Shown: positions 52,892 to 64,000 of the stretch, one piece after another
Position numbering within the stretch: the first letter of the stretch is position 1
Layout: every line of letters starts with the position of its first letter
Assembly (NCBI GenBank): GCA_963082975.1
Contig: OY720346.1
Coordinates: forward strand, 51,287,759-51,351,758
Reading direction: 5' to 3'
Length of the DNA stretch: 64,000 nucleotides
Source: Labia minor
Taxonomy: Eukaryota > Arthropoda > Insecta > Dermaptera > Spongiphoridae
The notes under the pieces: model-generated
Told to the model about the DNA's origin: nothing
What the model saw: only the letters and a program-made list of their open reading frames with translations
Databases searched by the model: none
Program-made: the position numbers and the translations under genes

Positions 52892-52897
52892 AATAAA
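52892..52897 (+). terminator. Tsp: candidate Tsp polyadenylation signal
   Basis: AATAAA lies 21 nt after the stop codon. It implies a very short 3' UTR; further AT-rich candidates lie downstream. Confidence 0.4.
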
Positions 52898-54481
52898 TGT
52901 AAAATTTCTTTTCATTTTTCTATTGAAAAATATCAATTTATATAAATTTAAAAAGACCATTTTTTAAAAAAATCATCTCCATTGGCATATAAATATTAAA
53001 TATATTATATTTCACATGTTTAAAAGTTATGTCCCTTTGAAATTAGAAAATTATTTCCCAAAAGGTAATCCAAATAAATAATTCGAATACCTTAACAGAA
53101 ACTTCATTAGAAATTCTTCCCACTATGTTAGTATTAGAGCTGGGAAAAAAACTAAATTAATCCTTTCATTTATCAAAAAACTTCTAGTGGTAAAATATAC
53201 AATTTTCACAATCACCTCCTTCTTCAAATACACACAAATTAACTTGGTTAACCCCATCTCTCAGAATAATTATCTTTTCAATTTTATACATTAATAATTA
53301 TTAATTGTATAATTTAAAAATTGTAAAACTAAATATGTGTCTATTTTAACGTGAATATATATTTTATAATATTTTCTATAAAAAAAACATCTCTATATAA
53401 ATAATTTAACATTATAAAAAGATTTTTCCGTAAACAATATATATTATAAATTTTTTTTTCAAGTCTTATTTACATAAATTAATGACCCAAAATTTTAAAA
53501 TTCATTTTTACAATGTCTTTTTTTTTAAGAATATGATATTAGATAATTAACATTTAATTAGTTATTCATTGGGATCTCTGTTTTTTTTAATGTAATATAT
53601 AGTAACTAAACTGTCCCGTATTTTAAATTAAAATTCCTTTTCCATTGTTTTTTTTTAATAATTATTTTATATTCTTCAAAGAAAAACAATTTTATTGAAT
53701 TCCAATTCCCAAACTTATTTTGGTGAATTAAATCTTATTATCTATATATGTATGTATATAATATAATATCACTATATATTACTTCTTTTATGAAAAATAT
53801 TGTCCCAGATCTAATAATATATTGATCAATTTTTTTTCATCATTTATTATTATTATTATTATTTAAAACGCTTATTTATTAATATTTTTTTTAATCTAAT
53901 AATTTTTATACACCTTTTATAAATATATATATATATATGTATATGTATATATAGTCTCTTATCTTTTCTATCTTTATCATTTCTCTTTTTTATTTCTACT
54001 CTATTTTGAAAATACATAAATATTTTACATTTGTATGTTCTATGTTCTATTTTTAATAAATAATATGTTTAATTGTGTTACGGTTATGTATCCGCCCCCA
54101 CAACCTTCAATGTCTCCGCCTACAATTCCCCCTCTAATACCTTTTGTACAACAAGTATGTTGTTGATTGGTGTTTATTTTAATAAATTGAATATTACATT
54201 AATTTTGTGAAGGATTACCGATAGAACAATGATAATTAAACTTTCATTCTATTTTTCAAAACTATTAACTAAGTAAAATATTTTCTTATTTAGAACATTA
54301 TAGCTTTTTATATGAATTAAAAATGTTTTGAAATTATAGAAAGTACAAATAACTTGTGTATGTTTCAGGGTTATTGAATGTCAGTCCTTTAAATTAAAAA
54401 GAAAGCAAAATATAAATAAATTCATTTATAATATATATATATATATATATATCAAGTTTTGCTACAATAGAAATGTATATA
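52898..54481. other. AT-rich intergenic stretch
   Basis: Holds only AT-rich sequence, TA microsatellites near 53930 and 54430, and the small proline-rich exon candidate at 54086-54154. Confidence 0.5.
54086..54154 (+). CDS. candidate proline-rich first exon of an unidentified gene
   Basis: An isolated C-rich block encodes MYPPPQPSMSPPTIPPLIPF then VQQ and ends at a good donor, CAA|GTATGT (phase 0). No partner exon of matching phase was found downstream, so this may be chance. Confidence 0.3.
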
Positions 54482-55483
54482 CACCTGTCTACCGTTTTAC
54501 ACGGAAGATTGGTACCGAACAAAACCGTGTAAATCGAAATCTTAAATTTTCTATGTTAAAACCGTGTAAAATGAAAAACACTAAAATGTGGATAATTCAA
54601 TCATATTCTAATTCTTTTATTATTTTATTAGGTAGTATATGTAAGTACATAATATAGAATTTAATTCATTTTATATTAGGAACAAAAAATATAAGAATAT
54701 AAATGCGTGTATGCAGCCAAATATACACTTTCACCGTTTTTACTATCTCGCCAGAGATAGTATTGCGATCACGAAAATTTTCGATGTTGAGATTTTGATG
54801 TTTTTATACGTTTTGAAGGTTCCTGAATCATTTTCACTAAGGTTGAGAAAAATGTCTGTGTGTGTGTGTGTGTGTGTCTGTGTGTGTGTGTGTGTGTATG
54901 TAGGCAAGATTACGCAAAAACGGTTTGAGCTAGAATGATGAAATTTGGTACATGGACATTATTCAAAATTCATAGTTTTCTATCAACTTTTGAGAAATGT
55001 AGTTCAACCGGAAGAGGGTCATTACCTATAACGTTTTGATTTTTTTTCCTCTAAAGTGACCGTAAAAATAAAGATATATGTTTGATAATTTTTCACATGA
55101 TTAATAATTGTATAAAACTGCTATATATAGAATTTCAGCTTGATTGATTCGCTGAAATTACCAGAATTAATTTTTTAACACTGCAAATCTCACGCGCCAA
55201 CACGTGACGTGGTGCCATCAACAAAAAGCCAAATATGCGCTGGTTTAATATTTATTATTTATTATTTATAATTTATAATTAATTAAATTTAATTTAAATA
55301 TAATATATTATGTTATTTAATCCAATTCAAATTGCGAGATAGTCGAGTGGAGACACTCCAGCTAATTTACTATCTCACCAGAGTATTGCGGTCACGAAAA
55401 TTTTCGATGTCGAGATTTTGATGTTTTTATACGTTTTGAAGATCCCTGAATCATTTTCACTAAGGTTGAGAAAAATGTCTCTC

Positions 55484-55532
<49 letters not shown>

Positions 55533-56102
55533 ATGTATGTATGTTTGTTTGTTTGTAGACAAGATTACGCAAAAACGGTTTGAGCTAGAATCATGAAATT
55601 TGGTATACGGGCATTATTCAAAATTCGTAGTTTTCTATCAACTTTTGAGAAATGTAGCTCAAACGGAAGAGGGTCATTACCTACAACGTTTTGATTTTTT
55701 TTCCTCTAAAGTGACCGTAAAAATAAAGATATATGTTTGATAGTTTTTCCACATGATTAAAAATTGTATAAAACTGCTAAATATGGTATTTCAGCTTGAT
55801 TGAATCGCTGAAAGTACCGAAATTAATTTTTTAACACTGCAAATCTCACGCGCCAACATGAGACGTGGTGCCATCAACAAAGAGCCAAACACGCGCTGGT
55901 TTACAAATATTATTTATTAATTTTAATTTATAATTTATAATTAATTAAATTTAATTTAAATATAATATATATTATTTAATCCAATTCAAATTGCGAGATA
56001 GTCGAGTGGAGACACTCCAGCTTATTTGAAATCCGTTAATTTATAAACCGTGTATAATCGAAATCGAGTAAAAAAAGTATCGTGTAAAACGGAGGACAGG
56101 TG
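54482..56102. mobile_element. Tigger/pogo-like MITE with nested tandem elements
   Basis: The ends are CACCTGTCTACCGTTTTACA and, inverted, CACCTGTCCTCCGTTTTACA, with TA at each side (54480-54481 and 56103-56104). Both arms carry further 'accgtgtaaa'-type and 'aatcgaaatc' blocks. The interior is filled by a tandem pair of roughly 624-bp units (next entry). No transposase. Confidence 0.8.
54745..56025. repeat. tandem pair of 624-bp units
   Basis: Unit 1 starts ACTATCTCGCCAGAGATAG (54745); unit 2 starts ACTATCTCACCAGAG (about 55369). Each ends GCGAGATAGTCGAGTGGAG, so ACTATCTCGC/GCGAGATAGT form short inverted ends. The units are about 95% alike by eye, apart from the microsatellite: (GT)n at 54853-54898 in unit 1, (CT)n(GT)n at 55480-55545 in unit 2. 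Confidence 0.85.
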
Positions 56103-56104
56103 TA

Positions 56105-57820
56105 TTAAAAAGTTTTTAGTCATTAAAATTCGTAAAAAAAATAATTCTTTATTTAAATTGATTTGATTGAAATTTTAGTATGGTATTATATAAAATAATC
56201 ATTTAAAGAAATTTATTTATTTCTTGGTTCTATTAATGAACAAATTTATTGAATAACATTTCTTTAAAATAATATTTTTTATTGTCATCTTAATAAATTT
56301 GAAATTTAACATATAAATAGAAGCCAATAATATTTTTTTTGCTTATCTTAGTATGTTATAAAACATAAACAGAATTCAATAAATATATATTCTAAAATAC
56401 ATTTATTTATTTAGTGTAGTACATATATTTAAATTAATTAGCTAGATGCAAATCAGAAAAATGTTCAGGCTATATTTTAGAGTAGTTTGATCAAAACTTG
56501 AATATATCCTATTTACCTATATATATTTAGTTTGAACCAAAAAATATTTTTTTAAATATATATACAATGTGATTTCATAATTAAAGTATTTTATCATTTA
56601 ATTATCTTAATTTTTATTCTTAATATTTTTACTTGCGTTATTTATCTTTTTATTAATTATATTTTCTTTTAATAACATGTAAGATGTTGATCCTCTTGTA
56701 ATAATTTAAAGCGGACATAAGTGTTGAATGATAGTAATTAATCAATTCAGGTTTTTAGTTCAGTTATATAATCAATATTCTTGAAATAAATGAAATCATA
56801 AATAGGAAAAAGAATTCATTCTATTTCTTTATCCTTAAATATAAATAATTATTATAACAATTTTTGCAGATCTTTAAGTTACATGGTTACAAAAATGTGT
56901 TTCAAATGATGGTTACAGAAAATGTTTTTTACTATTTAATGAATGAAATAGTAGCTTCTGCGGTCTAAATTTAATTTTTCAACATTGTATAATCCATCAT
57001 CTCCCTGTCATTGTAAAGTGATAATGTCTTAAAGATAGCAACTATATACTAAAGAGTTGAATAAACTATTAATCATTCTTTTTCAACGGGGAATCTTTTC
57101 TTTATAAATTTATTAATAAACAATTTCATAAAACCTAAATACTAAAAAAATAATAAACCAGGCCCAGAACCAACAGACGGTTTGAAGTAAATTAATATCC
57201 AGCTACAGAAACAATTTCAAATAATTTAAATATATCTATTAATGCAATAAAAAAATTATAATATCTGAACCAAATTAATAAATATTGAGGGAATAATAAT
57301 AAAAAAAACTCACATTTATAATAAAATTATTGATTAATTAAATTAATTAACTGATTTTGATGTCATAAGCCAAGTTTTCTGGTTTTGTAAATCAGAATTT
57401 ATAATTATTTTCTCTATAATTTATAAGGTGATAGATTAACTCAAAATATATTAAAACTCGATATTTTAATTTAAAAGTTTTTTAATGGTTTATATGGTAT
57501 ACCGATATACCTCATACAATACTAGATTAACAAAGAATAAATATAAACTTATTATTATTACAACTAATTTGTTGTTACATTGAAAATAAATAATATTTTT
57601 TTTAATAATATTTTTTCCTTATTAGTTAATTTTATTTTCAAAAAAATTTAAATAACTATTTATTTATTATTGGTCTTGATGTGGGATGTATCAATGTATG
57701 TGACTTAACTAAGAATTGGATCAACATAACCTAATTGTTTACTATTATTATTATTATTATTTTTAACCAATCAATATTTCTAAATATGTCTTTCGGTAAA
57801 AGATTAAAAACAATGAAATA
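56105..57820. other. AT-rich stretch with an R1 fragment
   Basis: Contains a piece of R1 at about 57160-57250 (cggtttgaagtaaattaata, gctacagaaacaatttcaaa). Nothing else recognisable. Confidence 0.5.
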
Positions 57821-57876
57821 AATGTTTTATCAAATGGATGATGTCATATTTTGTGTAATGATCCCTTTTTTCTCAG

Positions 57877-58127
57877 GAGTTCAATTAAATCGTACGGAAA
57901 AGGTCATTGAAGTAGGAGGACGATTCATTAAAATGGAATTTGAACCTGGACGACCCTGGAATTCTCTCGCTATACTCTATGCCTACATTATAAAGAAAAA
58001 ACTTTATATATATATACAATATCTAATAAATAAAATTTCGAAGGTTATGGAATTTATTGAAAAATATTTTCCATTGAACTCTATTGCTTATTGGATTGTA
58101 GAGAAAAAAATTACCCGATATAATTGA
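57877..58127 (+). CDS. candidate exon or gene fragment, unidentified
   Basis: After a good acceptor (ccttttttctcag|GAGTTC, phase 1) the frame reads GVQLNRTEKVIEVGGRFIKM then EFEPGRPWNSLA. It turns AT-rich and low-complexity before a stop at 58125-58127. The first about 33 codons look protein-like. No family recognised. Confidence 0.35.
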
Positions 58128-58189
58128 TACAGTTAACTCTTACTGTACTTTAACTATCGATGATGTAATCATGACGGGAAAGGAGACAG

Positions 58190-58365
58190 AGAGGAAATCA
58201 TTCACTCGGATTCGAATGTCACCCATCTCCCCAGGCATTTGTCCAAAACTGTCCTTGGTCAACCATCCACATAGACAGCTAATTTATTATATTTCTTCAC
58301 TCTTTCTAACATTTCTTTCATTTCCTTCACGAGTTTACTTCCGATTCTAGAATCACCTACAATTA
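58190..58365 (-). pseudogene. protein-like remnant on the minus strand, unidentified
   Basis: Reads GDSRIGSKLVKEMKEMLERV then KKYNKLAVYVDG, a stop (TGA), then PRTVLDKCLGRWVTFESE. Composition and a possible acceptor (ataattgtag) suggest a former coding segment. The stop suggests it is dead. Family unknown. Confidence 0.3.
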
Positions 58366-58791
58366 TGTTACTAATTTCAAATTTACAAAAATAATATTAA
58401 TCAATTCATATTCTAAATAAAAAATTGATTAGAATTTAAACATAACTCGAGTGGTAAGTATATGAGTTCATTCCTTACCATCTTCAGAAATTAGTTTTCT
58501 TATTATTTATTCAATTAAAACATGAAATCTTATCTTATTATGCTAGCTAAAATTGTATATATGTATTTATCTATATATATTGGTTCTCAAAAACCGCTCT
58601 AACGATTTTTTTCAAATTCACACTAGATATAGTATTTATAAAGAAAAATTAAGTTTTATTGATGATATCTCTTGAAACATACAGCTTCATTATTAATTTC
58701 TTAATTGAAAATTATATATGGAAAACGTCAAAATTTTTAATACTGCCTGCTAAGACAGTAAAAAAATGACAATTTTTTATCTAAATACATA

Positions 58792-58860
58792 TAGTCCAGC
58801 GGTTGGACTGATGTTTTAACGAGTGGATTTCGTCGGTTCGAAACTCGCCGGGTGAATCGT
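58792..58860 (+). repeat. tRNA-like SINE head
   Basis: TAGTCCAGCGG (58792-58802) fits the polymerase III A box TRGYNNARNGG. GGTTCGAAACT (58835-58845) fits the B box GGTTCGANNCC except for its last base. Their spacing is tRNA-like. No full cloverleaf, so a SINE head or tRNA pseudogene. Confidence 0.55.
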
Positions 58861-59398
58861 TATTTAAAAATGAAAATAATGATTTTGTTATTTTTTTTTC
58901 TTTTTATCTATTGTTTACTTTTTAATAAATTACTATTCTATATTTATTTATTCATTGTTCTTTTATTAATAAAGTTTTAGATAGTTTTATAAGTTTTAAT
59001 ATTTTTTCAATAAAATATTATTCAATATATTTATTAATATTATTTTATTTATTATTATTGAGTACCCGAAGTTCCATTCATTTTAATCAGATTGATGCAA
59101 TGATGCAACAGTTAATAATTGTAATATTGTAATAAATTTCTATCTTGAAAATTGTTACATATTATTCAGGATATTTTAAAAACTATTTCTTTCTTTAATT
59201 AATATTCATTTTTTCTATAAGTCAGATATATTTCCAAATATTAAATAATTTTTGAAGTGAAAACTTCTTTAGCGGCGTTGAGCACTTTTGCGGGATGGGG
59301 AAAAAGTATAGAACTCGCGTGATCGTGACCAACACCATGAAACCATCTGCTTTCAAATTTCTTATAACAGAGCGCGAAATTTGAATTGTCATTAGAAC

Positions 59399-59541
59399 TG
59401 TTTTATAAATTATCTCTAACATATAAATATATATTTATTATGTAAAGTTCATTTCATATATACATATATAATCAAAATTATACGAAATGAACTTCACATA
59501 ATAAATATATATTTTATGTTAGAGATAAGAATTATAAAACA
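59399..59541. repeat. imperfect palindrome of about 57-bp arms
   Basis: The left arm ends aaatatatatttattatgt then aaagttcatttc. The right arm is its inverse (gaaatgaacttcacataata, then aaatatatattttatgttag). It lies at one edge of repeat X. Confidence 0.7.
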
Positions 59542-60120
59542 GTTCGTATTGCAATATTTTAAACAAAGTTGTGTATTTATATATATATAAATATAAGTTA
59601 CAAATTTGTTTAAAATATATGTTTAAAATAATATATAAGTTATATATATATACATGCATATGAAATTCATCTTTCTCGTGAAATAGCGCGAATTTCGTCT
59701 GTTTTAAAATTTCTTACGCAGAAGTTTTCACTTCTGTCGGCCAGTCCCACGACTGCCAATTTTGCTTTTTTAATTCCGAAAAGCTGCAAAGCACGTTTTT
59801 TTGTCTTTAGTTTGTTTTATAACCACTTGGGGCGCTAAACAGTTTTTCAAAAAAACACTATAGAAAAAAAATATATGTACCTATATATTATATATTTATG
59901 TATTATTGAGGAGCACAAGTTCATTAATTTTAATCAGATTGATGCAAATGTGTAACATTTAATAATTGTAATAAATAATTAAAGAATTGTGTATCAATAT
60001 TTTTTAAAGGGTAGAGCGAGAGCTCGGTGTCCCAGGTATTAATATTACCAGCCAAATCCAATAATAATGAATCATTTTTTTTAACTTAAGTACCGAGCCG
60101 AGGCTCGGGGTCCCGGTACT
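59490..60120 (-). repeat. repeat X, uninterrupted copy
   Basis: The reverse complement matches the two halves at 46010-46350 and 47473-47765. The right end carries GAGGCTCGGGGTCCCGGTAC. Confidence 0.8.
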
Positions 60121-60131
60121 ATATATATATA

Positions 60132-60671
60132 CTAGCTGCTCCGAGCGCCTTCGGCGCTCTCCACACCTAGACGGGGGCTCCGCCCCCTGTACCCCCCTCC
60201 TACCCCATCTCTATAGTTTTTTATATATGTTTATTTATGCAGAAAAAAATTAATTGACATAATTTTTAATTTAATAAAATAAAAAATTTAATAAAATAAA
60301 ATTTAATAATAAAATTTAATTTAATAAAATAAAATTATTTAATAAAATATTAAAATAATAAAAGTTAATAAATTTGTAAAAAAAAATATGTGCCTTTGAG
60401 AGTGCAAAGTCATAAGATAACGCCTTAGACGGTTCACCCACGAATCACTTTTGTTTGCAAGTCTCCTATAAGGGTATTTATAGATGTCAAATTATCGCCA
60501 CCAGCGCCTCTATGATTTAAATAAAATTAGTTTAGTTACACCTTACCAATTAGCGGTTTTATAAAAGAAGTCTGACATGCCCTGAGACCTACTGAATATG
60601 CATAAAAAATTTCATAAGAATCGGTCCAGCCGTTTCGGAGGAGTATGATTTCAAAGTTTTGTGACACGAGA
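60132..60671 (-). mobile_element. non-autonomous Helitron
   Basis: On the minus strand it starts TCTCGTGTCACAAAACTTTG, a familiar Helitron 5' end, followed by CTCCGAAACGGCTGGACCGA. It ends with hairpin GAGCGCC-GAA-GGCGCTC then CTAG|T. About 540 bp, no Rep/helicase coding. Confidence 0.85.
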
Positions 60672-60750
60672 ATTTTATATATAAGATATATATTAACTCT
60701 TCCATTTTTATAACGCTTTGAATTGAGAATAAATTAAATAGATTAGTAGG

Positions 60751-60999
60751 CAGAGGCGTACCTAGAGTAAATGGCGCCTATGGTAAACAGCTTTCTTGCG
60801 CCCCCCTTGTATGATATTTTTTTGAGAACAAGATATTTCATCTTTCATTTTACCATTTCTCGTAATGCCTCTTTTTTATCTAGATAGTTTTTTAATACTC
60901 ATATTTATATTAATACATATAAATATATTTACATTAGGTACTTTTTCAGTTGGCGCCCATGGCACGTACCATGCTTGGCATATCCTAGTTACGCCACTG
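60751..60999. mobile_element. hAT-like MITE, 249 bp
   Basis: The ends are CAGAGGCGTACCTAG and, inverted, CAGTGGCGTAACTAG, with GGCGCC-type blocks just inside. No clear 8-bp duplication, so the assignment rests on the ends alone. Confidence 0.65.
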
Positions 61000-61966
61000 G
61001 CTATTATTCGAAGCTGAACATTTTCATATAGATGGTCTGTCATTTTCATTATATTCCTGTAATATCTTTGTAATTTATTATTAATTAAACTTCAATTTCT
61101 TTATAAAATTTAAAGTTTAACAATCACTGCAATAGAGACTACAAAAGGACGATTAAAAAGTAAAATTATAGAAGGCTTAAAAATAGGAATTTTTAGAAAA
61201 TCTTCGATATTTCTTTTCTTTATAAAGGTTTTAGGTAGTTATTTTATTTTATTTATCTCTCTCTCTCACATTCTAGGAAGCTATATAAAATACAACCTGA
61301 CTATTGATCGACTTAGAGTACCAAATAACAACAAAAAAATAACACTAATCATTTGGAATCAATAACCCCGATACGTAATCAAATTTATTGGAATTCAATG
61401 TAGATTTCATCGGGAACGATCAAAATCAACATTTTAATTAATAATAACCTGAAAATTTATGATTCGTATTTCAAATCATTAATTAAAAAACATTATATTA
61501 TTTTTTTAATCTTACGCTTCTATGTTATTTTACCAGTTTTGGAAGTTAAATATAACCATTATATGCATAAATATTTTCATTAAAATTATACATATATGCA
61601 TATATAGGAAAAGAGGAAATGATTAAAGTTTAACATATAGAGATATTTTTATACCGACATATATACTTGATATTTATTTTCTATATTTAGTTTAAATTGG
61701 ATTTTTATGTATTATTTATATATTAAAATGCATAATTTATTTGATTTTTAAATGATTGAATGAAAAATTCAATTATTTTTTTCAAGCTCTCAAAATTTCA
61801 AAAATCAAATCCGTTGTTTAATAATTATTCATTATTTTATTTCTATTCACCATACCTATACTTATAAACAGATTTATATAGAAGTTTGATTAATAGAAAT
61901 AGTATTTCTTTGTTTTTGTCATGTTGTCACTATAGTTACTATAATTTTAAAGTAAAATATTCTTAA
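61000..61966. other. AT-rich intergenic stretch
   Basis: No reading frames, repeat ends or islands that I can support. Confidence 0.5.
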
Positions 61967-63152
61967 ATAAGTTGACCTGTGGCCAGGTCCGAACCGACCG
62001 ACGGTTTGAAGTAAATTAATTTCCAGTTACAGAAACAATTTCAAATAATTTTAATATATCTATTAATGTAATAAAAAAACAGATATGGATATAACATAAA
62101 TATTTTTAATTTTATTTTATTTATAATATATATGTAAGACCAGGCTGTGACGTCATGAATGGCTGAATGACGTCATATAATTTTAAATCAAGAAAAAACT
62201 AATAAATATGATTTTTCTCGAGGATAAAACCAATACAAAGTGCATGATTCGTGGTGATATATAAAAAAATATCTTCATGTGAAATTTGGTGTGAAAATAA
62301 CCCTTTCCTTCCTATCGTCGATCGCTAATACTACCACTTCCGGTTTGCGGATTTGCACCAAAAGTTGTTCAATTCATCCCACTGATGCATTAAGTAAATA
62401 TACCAAATTTCATCAAAATCGGTTGAGCCGTTCAGGCTGTACACATCTATACGGACGGACGGACGGACAGACATCATGCTAAAAATACTTTTTTACCGAC
62501 CGACGATAGTAAGGGAGGTATTGTTTTCACACCAAATTTCACATCTGGAGATTTTTACATATCTCCACGAATCATGCATTTTCTTAACAGAAAAAAGTAT
62601 TTTTAGCATGATGTCTGTCCGTCCGTCTGTCCGTCTGTCCGTCTGTCCGTCCGTATAGATGTGTACAGCCTGAACGGCTTAACGGATTTTGATGAAATTT
62701 GGTATATTTACTTAATGCATCAGTGGGATGAATTGATCAACTTTTGGTGCAAATCCGGAAACCGGAAGTGGTAGTATTAGCGATCGACGATAAGAAGGGA
62801 AGGGTTATTTTCGCACCAAATTTCACATAAGGAGATTTTTTTACATATCACCACGAATGTATTGGTTTTATCCTCGGGAAAAATCATCTTCATTATGTTT
62901 TTCTTAATTTAAAATTATATGACTTCACCCAGCCCTTCATGACGTCACAGCCTCGGGTAACGCCGGCAACGCCGGCTACTTCAGCTATATATTATAAATA
63001 AAATAAAATTAAAAATATTTATGTTATATCCATATCTGTTTTTTATTACATTAATAGATATATTAAAATTATTTGAAATTGTTTCTGTAGCTGGAAATTA
63101 ATTTATTTCAAACCGTCGGTCGGTTCGGACCTGGCCACAGGTCAACTTATTC
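61967..63152. mobile_element. 1.2-kb fold-back form of repeat R1
   Basis: The left arm begins AAGTTGACCTGTGGCCAGGT and the right arm ends with its inverse, ACCTGGCCACAGGTCAACTT. Arms of about 520-550 bp face each other across a spacer at about 62494-62598. The arms match the single-arm copies at 2.7, 22.5 and 46.5 kb. Another partial copy follows to 63252. Confidence 0.8.
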
Positions 63153-63252
63153 TGTTAAGAAAATGCATGATTCGTGGAGATATGTAAAAATCTCCACATG
63201 TGAAATTTGGTGTGAAAACAATACCTCCCTTACTATCGTCTCGGTCGGTAAA
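63153..63252 (-). repeat. R1 terminal fragment
   Basis: Runs from ctgttaagaaaatgcatgat to the terminus cggtcggtaaaaat; the reverse of the 62494-62598 spacer. Confidence 0.75.
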
Positions 63253-64000
63253 AATAATAAATTTTTAATTGTTTATTATACGTCTGTTTACTTTTTCAAA
63301 TTAGAAAAATTAAATTAAAATCATTTTAAATTTAAATGATTAATATTTAATTATTTTAAAATTTCTCTATGAAATTATTTATCCTTTGTATATTTTCGTA
63401 TAATTTTCACAATTATGAAACATTTATAAAAATAAAATTTTTTTCTAGATATTACATTATTCAATTATCATTTTATCAAATTACTCATCAGTTGTGTTTC
63501 TGTTTATATATAATAATATAGGCAGTCAGAATATAAGTACTTAATTTTTAAATGTAATCCATATTACTTATTTAGTTACAAAATAATTTTTTTTATTATT
63601 TTTTTTGAAATTTAACACTTTGACATTTTTATAGGTATCTCATAATTTTTATTAAGTTATACTTTCTAATTATTTATCTCCACTAAGGAAGAATTGTTAT
63701 TTTATTTATTAATTTATAATATTATAATAAATATTCTAAATAGTTTTTTTCTCATGTTAAGTCAATTTGGTTATTTCTCAATCTTATTATTTTTTATAGG
63801 TTATGATTGTGTTTGAGTTTCTAGAATTTATTTCTTTTGAATATTTATAATATTAACTGAAGAAATATACATGAACATAATTATATTGTATTTATGGAAG
63901 AAAATAGTCTGGTGAACATAAATAGATGATATCGTTATTGAATGGAATAGCTAGTTAAGAGAAATGCCAGTCTTATAAACACCCAATTAGAGTTTAAACT
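63253..64000. other. AT-rich stretch to the window edge
   Basis: Nothing recognisable beyond AT-rich sequence. Confidence 0.5.

Noticed and set aside
54711..55572. Open frames rich in Cys/Val or Arg/Glu repeats
   Set aside because: Produced by the GT and CT microsatellites in the tandem 624-bp units.
58792..58860. Functional tRNA gene
   Set aside because: A and B boxes are present but acceptor and anticodon stems do not pair convincingly.

Overview
This window looks like nuclear DNA from an AT-rich arthropod genome, most likely an insect, although I cannot name the species. It has short spliceosomal introns (72 to about 310 bp) beside multi-kilobase, transposon-filled ones. Coding exons are GC-rich islands in AT-rich DNA. 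The transposons are of types common in arthropods: hAT, piggyBac, mariner, Helitron, Tigger-like MITEs and a dead non-LTR element. I found no operons, tRNA gene clusters or CRISPR.

Two protein-coding genes can be reconstructed. (1) On the minus strand, from 16054 down past 1739 and off the left edge, is a ZNF474/ZC2HC1-like C2HC zinc-finger gene. Seven coding exons join in phase for 334 codons, with the 3' end missing. Its first exon abuts a GC-rich, CpG-rich promoter-like island at about 16110-16260. (2) On the plus strand, 23875-52871, is a complete 17-exon thrombospondin gene of the pentameric (subgroup B/COMP-like) type. It encodes 1060 residues: signal peptide, N-terminal laminin-G-like domain, RGD-bearing linker, coiled coil with a C-x2-C pair, six EGF-like modules, calcium-binding type 3 repeats with a second RGD, and the C-terminal L-type lectin-like domain. 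Every exon junction keeps phase, and one intron is GC-AG. The two genes are divergent, with about 7.8 kb between their start codons. The first product is probably intracellular; the second is a secreted matrix glycoprotein. Nothing suggests that they act together.

Layout: 1-1738 AT-rich; 1739-16054 zinc-finger gene, whose introns hold a fold-back-derived repeat, a dead LINE, a Helitron end and a deleted mariner; 14.4-21.5 kb a transposon cluster (TTAA palindrome, fold-back, hAT MITEs, degenerate piggyBac with a nested hAT MITE, LINE tail); 22.4-23.4 kb dispersed repeat; 23.9-52.9 kb thrombospondin. Intron 15 of thrombospondin holds two hAT elements stacked on the same 8-bp target; the larger carries a broken ZBED/Buster-like transposase and further nested repeats. 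From 53 to 64 kb the window is mostly repeats: a Tigger-like MITE containing a tandem duplication, a tRNA-like SINE head, a Helitron, a hAT-like MITE and a 1.2-kb fold-back. A few exon-like pieces of unidentified genes lie at 28.0-28.3, 30.8-31.1, 34.0-34.2, 54.1 and 57.9-58.4 kb.

Exon limits were set by hand from splice signals, reading phase and protein continuity; no database search was run.
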